Positions 49,001-56,697 of a stretch of 64,000 bases of DNA are shown here, in pieces. A model generated the notes under the pieces. The model saw only the letters and a list, made by a program, of their open reading frames with translations, ran no database searches and had not been told where the DNA came from. This stretch comes from JAYSSF01 sp043772005 (lineage in GTDB: Bacteria > Patescibacteriota > Gracilibacteria > Absconditabacterales > Absconditicoccaceae), in NCBI GenBank assembly GCA_043772005.1, contig JAYVGP010000007.1, positions 92,798 to 156,797 of the forward strand, read 5' to 3'. Within the stretch, counting starts at the first letter, position 1. Each line of letters opens with the position of its first letter. The translations under genes were made by a program, and so were the position numbers.

Positions 49001-50213
49001 TTCCTGAAGGAGTATTATAGTATACTTGGTATCATGCTGGCACCTGCGTAACATTTACAGTTCATCATGTAGGACCAGTTGTACTAGTAGTAAATATTGT
49101 TCCTACATTATTTGATGGTAATAATGGCAAAGCAATACTATTAGGAACTGTAGGAATAACATTATATCAAGCCGTAGTAGTGTTCAATGTTGTGGTTGTA
49201 TCACGACCTACTCCGATCACTTCGTTATTATATGAAGCATTGGTTGTATTGTCCCACACTATAGTCTGTGCGCCATTACGATAACTTTGTGAATTTGACT
49301 CAAACGGTAGTCATCGCTTGAGCGATAGATATGATTCTATCGAGGCACGCTGATTTGCAGTCACTAATCACGTAAATATAAGCATCTCTGCTAAGGTACC
49401 ATTACGAGGACCCCATTGGTGTCACATTGAGAAAGCATTATTTTGATTACTAGTAACAGGATTAATAGATAAAGCTCTCCTCATATTGCTTGAGTTATCA
49501 GCAGATGCCGCAACGGATAAGTCTTTACCATTATATCTGATTCTCTGACCATCTCATCACGCCGTCGCACTATTAAAAGTGAATCACCGCACCATCGGCT
49601 TATCCCGATACTCAAGTCAGCCTGGATTATTCATACTATTTGCACCATTAAATATCTGTTTTCATGCCCAAGTAGTAGACATATTGGAGTTGTTATTTCA
49701 GGCCATCCATGTAATATTTTCATTATTGAACTCAATACGATATGAACCATCTGCTCATCAACCTCATCACTGGTTTAGTGATTCACTCGCAATACTATTG
49801 TTGCTATAGGCAGAACTTCTAAAGTTAGTAGACTGTACCAAAAAGATATTGATCGCTGAAAAATTAATATCAGTCGGAATCACAAAATTATTCCATGCAT
49901 TGGCACTCCATAACGATTCACAGAGAGTATTCTCATCATTCCCATTGAACGATACTACAGAAATTCCTTTAAGTAGTTTTTGGTTCATATATGGGCGACA
50001 ATTGTAATCTCATTGCTGTAAGTATACCGAGCTATTGGATCCATAGTTGTCCCACTGGGAAACTCTACTACCATCGTGAGTAAGACCAGCATCGGTTGAC
50101 CACTTGTAGAGCGCTCACTGATAAGCCTGTACAAAAGCCATGGTGCTCATACACATAGTAAGCAGGAGAATTACCTTGATAGTTGTACCGATAAACATGT
50201 TTTTGTTTTGCAT
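31041..50213 (-). CDS. Giant modular LRR/LamG/SdrD_B surface protein 2
   Basis: One frame of 6391 codons (6390 aa). Open segments sampled along it all keep the same phase, and I met no TAA/TAG where I read it. The signal peptide covers residues about 6-30 (TIKVILLLTMCMSTMAFVQA); Met6 (50198) may be the real start. An ESYLSLKRG-type domain lies near 294, a carbohydrate-binding-like region near 400 and an SdrD_B-like domain near 631 (GNVWVDANKNGLQDG). Nine N-cap modules lie near residues 958, 1364, 2083, 2913, 3356, 3954, 4564, 5519 and 5951, each leading into LRRs of the form LSGPIPSSWASMTNL, then C-caps and DUF11-like domains (VTVTNAGSRWAYSPRV). Six LamG domains are nested inside caps or other domains. 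The protein ends abruptly after an LRR (DGQIPLWLTGLVNLQ) with no C-cap, sorting signal or membrane helix. It is probably surface-exposed and adhesive; ligands are unknown. Confidence 0.9.
31657..32264 (-). other. LamG domain H, nested in an LRR N-cap
   Basis: Runs from LVAYYPFDTNGNDSG to LDEVRIYDRALTPNEITQLY. It lies between GSWYGVTT and TVTQLSYPTANNMVG. Confidence 0.75.
34968..35590 (-). other. LamG domain G, nested in an SdrD_B-like domain
   Basis: Runs from LATYYTFDTNNTVDD to IDDFRAYGRALTASEISQLY. The host starts with RLWIDSDNNGRYDN (about 35735) and resumes with SANGTYSFTNQPAGRYYLEY, the same arrangement as LamG B in the other giant. Confidence 0.75.
37668..38259 (-). other. LamG domain F, nested in an LRR N-cap
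   Basis: Runs from LVAHYTFDASNATDD to MDDVRIYNRGLSAGEITSLY. It lies between DNWYGITT and the first LRR. Confidence 0.75.
39430..40042 (-). other. LamG domain E, nested in an LRR N-cap
   Basis: Runs from LIAQYDFTSNATDSS to MDDVRLYDRALSLDEVNQLY. It lies between GNWFGVTT and TVTQLRFPSANNMIG. Confidence 0.75.
41662..42255 (-). other. LamG domain D, nested in a 'TTDRxS' beta domain
   Basis: Runs from LFSYYNFDDSTARD to IDDVRVYNRTLSATEIAQMY. The uninterrupted version of the host domain is at about 40250-40420 (GGGTCSQLTV ... CTLSTTDRASLVSN), so the insertion point can be seen directly. Confidence 0.75.
45450..46032 (-). other. LamG domain C, nested in an LRR N-cap
   Basis: Runs from LLAHYNFEGSAATD to IDEVRIYNRGLSAGEITSL. 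It lies between SRWGVRT and GRVTQLWLG. Confidence 0.75.
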
Positions 50214-50245
50214 GGGTGTAGAATTAGCGCAATAATAATACCATA

Positions 50246-50274
50246 GTTATACTTACAATACCTATCACACACAA
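50246..50274 (-). promoter_or_regulatory. Possible promoter of giant gene 2
   Basis: On the minus strand, TTGTGT (50274-50269), 17 nt, TATAAC (50251-50246), about 32 nt before the ATG. The rest of the 238-nt divergent spacer to glyS holds a plus-strand TTGACA (50335-50340) with TAAAAT 15 nt later, a weak candidate for the glyS promoter. Confidence 0.45.
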
Positions 50275-50451
50275 AAAATCAGGTCCACACATAGTAAATC
50301 ACCACGACAGCAAAAGTCAGATATAATAATAATATTGACAATAATATGATGATGATAAAATTATTAGTTCACTGTTTGTTTGACCTTGTAATTGAGGGGA
50401 AATTGGATATTTTGGAGCTAAACTTTACTAACCTTATCAACTTTCAACCTT

Positions 50452-52020
50452 ATGACTAGCAAGTTCCCTCTCGAAACCATCGTCTCATGGGCAAAACGTA
50501 AATGATTTGTCTATCCAAACTCAGATATCTATGGCGGACTGGCTAATGCATGGGATTATGGTCCATATGGCGCAGTCCTCAAGAAGAATATCTCAGACCT
50601 GTGGGTCAAGCATTTTACTGCTGATAGAGATGATGTAGTGTATATGGATACAGCGATCATTGCTCATCCTACGACTTGGGTAGCCAGTGGTCATGTAGGA
50701 TCATTTGCAGATGCGCTCATTGATGATCGCGTAACTGGTCAGAGATTCCGTGCTGATAAGATTATTGAAGCATATTGTGAGAAAGTCAGAGATGGACTCA
50801 GTGACGAAGCACTTGCTGCCAAATTATGACAAGCAAACCTCTCTCCTGAATCATGGTGAAACGATGGTATGTACAAATTTATCATAGAGCATATCCCAAA
50901 CAATCCCGATACCAAAAAGCCAGCAGACTGGACTGAATGTAGAAACTTTAACCTGATGCTTGATACTCACCTGGGACCAGTAGCAGATGATGCGAACAAG
51001 GTATATATGAGACCTGAGACCTGTCAGTCGCTGTTTACTGATTTTAAGATGGTTTGTGATACGACCAGAAACCGTATCCCATTTGGTCTTGCACAGATTG
51101 GTAAGGCATTTCGTAATGAGATTACTCCTGGACAGTTCTTGTTTAGAACCAGAGAATTTGAACAGATGGAAATCGAATATTTTGTCCCTGCTGATCCAGA
51201 CGAGGCGATGAAATTCTTCGATCAATGGAAAGCCGACAGCTGGCACTACTGGACTGAGGTGATCGGCATCAAAGCAGAACATCTCAGATTCAAAGATCAT
51301 GATAAACTCGCTCACTATGCTGCTGCTGCCACTGACGTAGAATATGCATTCCCATGGGGATTCTGAGAAGTACAATGAGTACACAACAGAACTAACTTTG
51401 ATCTCACACAACACCAAACTCATAGTGGTAAAGATATGCAATATATCGATCCTAAGACTGGTGCCAGATACATCCCATGGTGCGTGGAAGCATCTTGGGG
51501 ATTGGGTAGACAGACCATGGTAGCCATGCTCGAGTTCTATGACGAAGAAATCCTTGACAAATGAGAGGGTCTAACTGATACCAGGATTGTAGTCAGATTT
51601 CCGTTTGCTCTTGCTCCAGTCAAGTTTGCAGTGTTGCCATTATTGGAGAAGTCTGACGAAATGGTAGCAAAGGCTAGATCATTGCAGAAGATTTTACGTC
51701 AAGCTGGTTATACCTGTGAGTATGATGGTAGTGGTGGTATCGGCAAGAGATACCGTAGACAAGACGAGATCGGTACTCCATACTGTGTGACGATTGATCA
51801 CCAGACACTGGAAGATAATACTGTGACAGTCAGAGACCGTGATACCATGGAGCAGCTTGGCGAAAATGGTAGGATGACACTCGAAGAGCTGATTATGCTC
51901 GAGATCAATATCTTGAGAGACGACTGTGGAGATGATTGTGATTGTGGTCATGAAGATGTAGAACATAATCACAAACCTCAAGAAAAAGTATGTTGTGGTG
52001 GGGGTTGTGGATGTCATTAA
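50452..52020 (+). CDS. glyS: Glycyl-tRNA synthetase, alpha2 (eukaryote/archaea-like single-chain) type, with Cys/His-rich tail
   Basis: A 522-aa class II synthetase, somewhat longer than the usual ~460 aa of the bacterial dimeric form. The N-terminal block [22 protein letters not shown] is characteristic. Class II motifs are visible: [36 protein letters not shown] (motif 2) and [18 protein letters not shown] (motif 3). The anticodon-binding domain follows ([15 protein letters not shown]). In this organism the enzyme must also charge the tRNA that reads UGA as Gly, although no tRNA gene is in the window. The last ~35 residues are unusual: [12 protein letters not shown], then HNHK, then CCGGGCGCH, a putative metal-binding tail not part of the family fold. 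It heads a plus-strand gene run with gaps of 22, 17, 40 and 55 nt. Confidence 0.95.
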
Positions 52021-52042
52021 TTTATTTATCTGAATTATATTT

Positions 52043-52237
52043 ATGGAAAGTAATAGTTCTTCAGCTAAATTTAAAACAGAGTATGAGCTTCTCATCGAGC
52101 AATTCACCGCAGAATGAAGAGTAAATCAGTCCTCTGAAGCAGTAAGTAAACAAATCTTTCAAGAAATTTATTGAGCAGATGAAAACTGAAAAACTCGATC
52201 AAATTTGACGGCTGAGCACAAACTAAAAATGACATAA
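52043..52237 (+). CDS. Small hypothetical protein in the glyS operon
   Basis: A 64-aa hydrophilic, probably helical protein I do not recognise. It opens with a Ser-rich run (SNSSSAKFKTE) and ends HKLKMT. All three glycines (AEGRVN, YGADENGK) are TGA, so it is invisible with the standard code. That, together with its tight position 22 nt after glyS and 17 nt before the epimerase gene, makes a real gene likely. No cysteines or membrane segment. Confidence 0.6.
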
Positions 52238-52254
52238 TCAGAGCAAGATACTCA

Positions 52255-52992
52255 ATGAAATTAGTATATCAAAACTCATCCCTTACCTATCATCCAGAAC
52301 TTGGATGACTTGTTTCCTGACTCATAATTGATAGTCAGGAAATTTTGTATTGTAATGAGGGTAGCCTGACAAGTGGTTCTATTAGATGAGGGATTCCTAC
52401 GATGCTACCCAATCCGTGAGCTGGTGATTGAATCCTCCCTCGTCATGGGATTGCGAGAACTGCACAATTTATGACTAAAGAAGGTTGAAATAATCTTACA
52501 CTCACTCTTGACCGAGACCAATCTACCATCATAAAAGAACAATATATACTCTTTCCGCACGACTTCATCTATGATCTCAGTTATGACTTTATTGATCATG
52601 AATGCATCATCAATCAGACAGTGAAAAATCCATCACATAATCAAAATCTACCAATGTGATTTGGACTCCACCCATATTTTCCCACACCACTATTAATCCA
52701 GCAAATAGTGTGATGAATCACTCAAGATCTAAGCATTGACCATCACAACGATGATACTCAGGTTATCCAAAATCCATGAACGATTGTACTCACCTACTCT
52801 ACCTATAGATTGATTATTAATTATTCTGATGTCTATCCTCGGGTTTGGATCTGGACGCCACTGTGATATAATGCCATTTGTATTGAGCCTGTAACACATG
52901 ATGTTGGTGAGTACTTTAATGATCCTATTATGATAGCTCTGTGAAAACAGATCATAGGTACGATGAAATTAAAGATTGAAACGCTAAACTAA
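52255..52992 (+). CDS. Aldose 1-epimerase (galactose mutarotase-like) family protein
   Basis: A 245-aa protein of the galactose mutarotase-like fold, which interconverts alpha and beta anomers of hexoses or hexose 6-phosphates. Family marks in order are the strand pair SQEILYCNE, the loop GGIPTMLPNPG (about residues 50-60), RHGIARTAQF with the conserved 'HGfaR' (about 68-77), GFGLHPYFPTP with the catalytic His (about 145-155), and CIEPVTHDVGEYF near the end with the conserved Glu. It is shorter than canonical GalM (~340 aa) and closer in length to the compact YeaD/LacX-like group. A dozen TGA codons fall at glycines, for instance in GFGLHP and GGIP. Confidence 0.85.
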
Positions 52993-53032
52993 ATCGCTAC
53001 CATCCGAGTAGTTCTTTGTTACTCACTATGAT

Positions 53033-53449
53033 ATGACTACTCTCTCCAAGACATTTCACTTCAACGCCGCCCATCGTCTCTATGGACTTGATCATATGCC
53101 GCTATGCGCTACCAATGTACATGGGCATAATTTTGTCATTACGATCAATGTAGTACCACATATGATTGATGAGAAGATTATGGATTTTAAGGAGCTTAAT
53201 CGTATTAAGAATCGAGTAGATGAACATCGAGATCATGGATTCCTATGTCACCAAGACGATCCTGTCTGAGACTACCTCAAAAGCCAATGAATGAGAGTGT
53301 ATCAATTTGAGCAAGCACCTACTACTGAGTATGTATGTGAGTATCTTGCAAATCTTTGACAGCAGATTATGTGAAATCTATGTAGCATCGTATCTATTAG
53401 CATCCAAGAAACTCCTAACTACACAGCACATTACCATACCTCATCCTAG
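53033..53449 (+). CDS. queD: 6-carboxytetrahydropterin synthase / PTPS family (QueD-like)
   Basis: A 138-aa enzyme of the T-fold family that converts dihydroneopterin triphosphate to 6-carboxytetrahydropterin in queuosine biosynthesis, or a related pterin. Zinc ligands are visible: His14 in HFNAAHRL and His30/His32 in NVHGHNF. The catalytic Cys25 precedes HGH by four residues, one more than is usual. The C-terminal part has the family's DFKELN and a conserved Glu region (PTTEYVCEYLANLG), and the last strand SISIQETPNYTAHY carries the terminal Glu. An ATG at 53028 is in another frame; 53033 gives the full fold. No other queuosine gene is in view, so a salvage or alternative pterin role is possible. 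Confidence 0.9.
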
Positions 53450-53504
53450 CCTCTTAGTTTCCTATTATTAACTACAGCTTTCTAATTCTTCTAGCTCTGA
53501 TAAC

Positions 53505-54530
53505 ATGTATAAACGCTTCACCGTCCCACAACTTACGCAAATATCTAACCAGTTTCTTAGCAATCTGGAGGGAATTTTCAAAAAAGAACGTGTCTATACG
53601 TTCAAAGATCTACTCAAAACACTCTTTAAGCAATGAAATGAGGTAATCTACCGACAATGAAGTGAACCTATATTTAAATTTGTCAGACAAAAGGATGACA
53701 CGATCATCATCACTGACGAAAAGGACAGAACTGAACTAGTCCTTGACGCCGAAGGAATCAACGCTCTCAATGCCGTATGTAAAAAAGATACCAGCAAAAT
53801 TACAAAAAATAATAAGTCAGTTTTGGGAATTATCACTGATGCATATCAGGCTGGTGAATTTCGTACAATCTTAGATAAGCCATATCTGGTGTATGATATC
53901 GAGACACTGTATGCAACTAACGACCTCAGATGACTGGAATTTGAGCTAGGATATGCGATCGTCTCGACCGACACCAACGAAGATTTCCATAAGAATTTCA
54001 AATATATCTGACCTGACTGATTGCGTAAGTTTGTCGATTTTTGTATGTGATTTGATGGATATATCGTTTGATTTAACTCTCTGGCCTTTGATAATCCTGT
54101 GATTGCATACAATGTAGGCCTCGGTGATGAAGAGATCGAGTATCTGAATAGCAAATCGATCGACTTATTTATGTTTATCTGGAACATTGCCAATCGTAGG
54201 ATCGGGCTAAATAAAGTAGCAACATGACTGGTAGGACTGGTCAAAGTGCTGGAGTGAGGTTGACTCGAGTGAGCCAAACTAATCCTCGAATATAAAAAAA
54301 CAGGAGACAAAGCTCTAATCAACAAAGTCAAAAAATACTGCAAATGAGATGTGGAGATGACGCTATGAATTCTTCTGTATTTTATCAAATATCTAGAGTT
54401 CTATCTCGACGGTGACCACTATACCTATACCGTCGAAGAGTTTGTTACTCATAGTATGAATAATCGTAACAAGAGAGAAGCAGCACTCAGTGATGCAGTC
54501 GCTCAACAAGAGATGTGATTTTTTGGGTAA
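53505..54530 (+). CDS. DEDDy-type 3'-5' exonuclease (RNase_H_2/YprB-like)
   Basis: A 341-aa protein. Residues 1-120 are a divergent N-terminal region beginning KRFTVPQLTQ. The nuclease domain starts at about 125. Asp131 and Glu133 in VYDIETLY form ExoI; VGFNSLAFDNPVIAYNVG carries the ExoII Asp with the usual NsiaFDnp context; SIDLFMFIWN follows; and YCKGDVEMTLGILLYF is ExoIII with the Y-x3-D pattern of DEDDy enzymes. This matches the RNase H-like PF13482 group. It probably acts on DNA or RNA ends, with exact substrate unknown. It is the last gene of the glyS run and faces the minus-strand small-gene group. Confidence 0.8.
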
Positions 54531-54535
54531 AAGGA

Positions 54536-54560
54536 AACCCCACTGTAAAACAAGTGGGGC
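54536..54560 (-). terminator. Terminator of the minus-strand small-gene pair
   Basis: Stem CCCCACT / AGTGGGG with an 8-nt loop. On the minus strand it is followed by TTTCCTTTT, so it mainly serves the gene ending at 54567. Confidence 0.6.
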
Positions 54561-54566
54561 TCGGAT

Positions 54567-54803
54567 TTATAAGCTTTCTAATGCTTCCCTAAAATTGGAA
54601 GCATTTTGTTGGAGAATTTTTATACTACGTCCATGATATGATATTGCTACCCTATTTCTAAGCAATATTATCTCAGGGTTATTATCACATAGAGCATATC
54701 TTTCTCCTAATTCTTTCTGCTCATCTTCACCAAGACTGAGAGATGAACATGTAATTTCTAATGGCGTAGGAAATCCGCCAGTTGTGTTTTTTCCTAGATT
54801 CAT
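54567..54803 (-). CDS. Small hypothetical protein, TGA-free
   Basis: A 78-aa soluble protein I do not recognise. It begins NLGKNTTGGFPTPLEITC and continues with an acidic stretch (LGEDEQKELGERY) and a short alpha/beta end (IILLRNRVAISYHGRSIKIL). All six glycines are GGN. It lies 12 nt after the 157-aa gene on the same strand, so it is co-transcribed, and the 12-nt gap is itself the A-rich motif AAAAAACAAAAAG. It ends in TAA and is complete under both codes. No function can be assigned. Confidence 0.7.
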   Translation of the reverse strand: MNLGKNTTGGFPTPLEITCSSLSLGEDEQKELGERYALCDNNPEIILLRNRVAISYHGRSIKILQQNASNFREALESL

Positions 54804-54815
54804 CTTTTTGTTTTT

Positions 54816-55289
54816 TTAGTAACCATGATCAGTTGTATGATATTGATTATCTTGAACTAAATCATTTTTTCTTGCATTTTCAATTCTTGCAAACAACATA
54901 TTGAGCGATTGAATTAATTTACTTTTAAATTTAATCCCAGCACTATAGTTAGCGATTACTAACTTTTCTTCATTACATCCTATAAGTTCACGAAACTCCA
55001 TCTCTTCTATCATAAGGCTAACAGCCTCACTACCAAAACAATCTTCCAATACAACATCTAGGGCACCGGTAAGAGTATGTTGATATGTAGGGTCTATTTT
55101 CTCAGCTAAAACTGGAAAATATAATTTACTCATGATTGCTTTTTCAAGATTATTTTGCTTACCTTCCTCAAGGATATCACAGAAATAATAAGCACATAAA
55201 CCATTGAAACCATAGCTTCTTTCAATTGGCCTACCACCAATCAAAGATGCAATAAAATCTTCTAACTCTTTATTTTTTGTTTGTACCAT
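54816..55289 (-). CDS. Hypothetical helical protein, TGA-free
   Basis: A 157-aa soluble, largely helical and acidic protein I do not recognise. Notable stretches are ELEDFIASLIGGRPIERSYG near the start, YYFCDILEEGKQNN (about residues 35-48), DVVLEDCFGSEAVSLMIEEME (about 80-100) and KSKLIQSLNMLFARIENARK near the C-terminus. No membrane segment, no metal motif. All ten glycines are GGN. A good promoter (TTGACT, 16 nt, TAGAAT) lies about 50 nt upstream, and the leader contains AAACAAAAAC. Forms a two-gene unit with the 78-aa gene. Confidence 0.7.
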   Translation of the reverse strand: MVQTKNKELEDFIASLIGGRPIERSYGFNGLCAYYFCDILEEGKQNNLEKAIMSKLYFPVLAEKIDPTYQHTLTGALDVVLEDCFGSEAVSLMIEEMEFRELIGCNEEKLVIANYSAGIKFKSKLIQSLNMLFARIENARKNDLVQDNQYHTTDHGY

Positions 55290-55347
55290 TTTCTAAGTTG
55301 TGTTTTTGTTTTTTATTTTTCCAAATGGACTTTCCACCGGAAACTTC

Positions 55348-55375
55348 ATTCTAATCTATTTACTATTAAAGTCAA
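55348..55375 (-). promoter_or_regulatory. Promoter of the 157-aa/78-aa unit with A-rich leader
   Basis: On the minus strand, TTGACT (55375-55370), 16 nt, TAGAAT (55353-55348). The leader holds a small hairpin TTTCC/GGAAA and then AAAAAACAAAAAC before the start. Confidence 0.65.
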
Positions 55376-55404
55376 CTAATTAATATAATATACATATATA
55401 AAAT

Positions 55405-55431
55405 AAAAAACTGCCACTTAAAAAGTGGCAG
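55405..55431 (-). terminator. Terminator of the 106-aa gene
   Basis: Stem CTGCCACT / AGTGGCAG with a 5-nt loop. On the minus strand a T6 run follows. It lies just past the TAA at 55438. Confidence 0.85.
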
Positions 55432-55437
55432 AATTGT

Positions 55438-55758
55438 TTAATTAGAGCTTTGATTAAAATTCAACTCATAATTAGATTTCCCAGTGCAACATGAGACGAA
55501 GTCATCAAAATCATTTTTTAACCTTTTTATAAGGTCAGATTTTGCTTGCTCATCTTTAATACCTGGAAACACATCGGCGATTACTGCAGCTGTTTGCAAC
55601 AAGTGAGTCCTCTGAATTCCCTTCCGCTCATTTGACTTTGAAAGAACATTAAGTACTGGTTCTTCCTCAGTAGATACTAAAGTTTCTTCAAGAGTTCCTG
55701 ACGACTTACAAATCAGTAAAGAAAGCTCCAATGGGCTGATTTCTTTTTTTGTTGACAT
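55438..55758 (-). CDS. Hypothetical protein, TGA-free
   Basis: A 106-aa soluble protein I do not recognise. The first half is acidic and Ser/Thr-rich (GTLEETLVSTEEEPVLN), the middle is helical (THLLQTAAVIADVFPGIKDE), and the end has a Cys pair in DFVSCCTGKSNYE. All four glycines are GGN. It has its own promoter and terminator, and its leader has AAACAAAAATAAAAC 20 nt before the ATG. It resembles the neighbouring 157-aa and 78-aa genes in codon style and leader, which suggests a common origin or control. Confidence 0.7.
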   Translation of the reverse strand: MSTKKEISPLELSLLICKSSGTLEETLVSTEEEPVLNVLSKSNERKGIQRTHLLQTAAVIADVFPGIKDEQAKSDLIKRLKNDFDDFVSCCTGKSNYELNFNQSSN

Positions 55759-55816
55759 AATATTAATTTAAGTTTTATTTTTGTTTGACCCAAATCGAAT
55801 ACCGATTGGAAATAAT

Positions 55817-55844
55817 AATATAATGAGATGATATTAAAAGTCAA
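55817..55844 (-). promoter_or_regulatory. Promoter of the 106-aa gene with A-rich leader
   Basis: On the minus strand, TTGACT (55844-55839), 16 nt, TATATT (55822-55817). It has the same -35 and spacing as the promoter at 55348-55375 and lies immediately after the mscS stop codon. Confidence 0.65.
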
Positions 55845-55846
55845 AT

Positions 55847-56686
55847 CTAAATTGAAATATCTTCTTTAGTACTACGTAAACTCTCTACAAAACTCATAAT
55901 CTTCTGCTTACGCATATATCCTACCTTCTGCTTGGAAATAAAATAGATACCAATCTTGACCGTGGTACGATCAATATAATCGATTGTCAGTTTATATCTA
56001 TAACCGATATATGACTTAATATGACCGACATTTTTAGCCCCTCTCAGAGGCAAATAGCCATCGAGAAACTCCGTCAGCTTACTCATATACTCATCCAAGC
56101 TCATCGGAAAATCTTCATGGTGATAGTATACAAGACACTCAATTTTGTTGTATGCAATAGGACTATAATCAACCTTAACTACTGGGTTTTCTCGGACTTT
56201 ATTATTAGGAATGAGAAAAAACTCTCCAGTATGTTCACCGGTATTGTTTCTCCCTGCGATTCACATATACAGCGGCTTGATATAGATGATTTCTCATTCT
56301 CATAACTGACCTACTTTGATGGTATCTCATATCTTATAGTTAGCTGCCAGCATCCAGTAGATACCAAATGAGAGAATCACTGACTGAAATACCAATACCA
56401 TCGCTCACGTTGTAATCGCAAATGCCTGAAAGATATTATCCTTAGCATATGTCACAAGCAAAAATGCAGCTATAATTGTGGCTACAACACGATAGACATC
56501 AAGCAGTTGTGCGTGTTTATAATATTGCAAGTAGGTATCGCTCTGGTCTTCGCTACTCGCCTGCTGAAATGGATTGAGAATGTCTTGCCTATAGTGATAT
56601 TTACGATACGAAGTTACTGCATACACAATAATCAATGATCACACAATGATAAGCTGATATGCATGCACTACTATTCGATTAATCAT
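55847..56686 (-). CDS. MscS-family mechanosensitive channel
   Basis: A 279-aa small-conductance mechanosensitive channel that opens on membrane tension to release solutes. It has an N-terminal helix (YQLIIVGSLIIVYAV), a second (VVATIIAAFLLVTYA) and the pore-lining TM3 with the Gly/Ala-rich FQAFAITTGAMVLVFQSVI. The beta domain follows with YKIGDTIKVGQLGEGEI (consensus 'f.vGD.V.i.g..G.V..I') and FFLIPNNKVRENPV ('..iPN..l....i.N'). The C-terminal alpha/beta domain ends TKEDISI. Six of 17 glycines are TGA. It starts 11 nt after the metG stop on the same strand, so it is probably the second gene of a metG-mscS operon. Confidence 0.92.
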
Positions 56687-56697
56687 AATCTGTATTA

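Noticed and set aside
50851..51441. Minus-strand 196-aa open frame
   Set aside because: It lies antisense to class II motifs of glyS, which is unmistakable on the plus strand.
53846..54388. Minus-strand 180-aa open frame
   Set aside because: Antisense to the ExoI-ExoIII part of the exonuclease gene, with no signature of its own.
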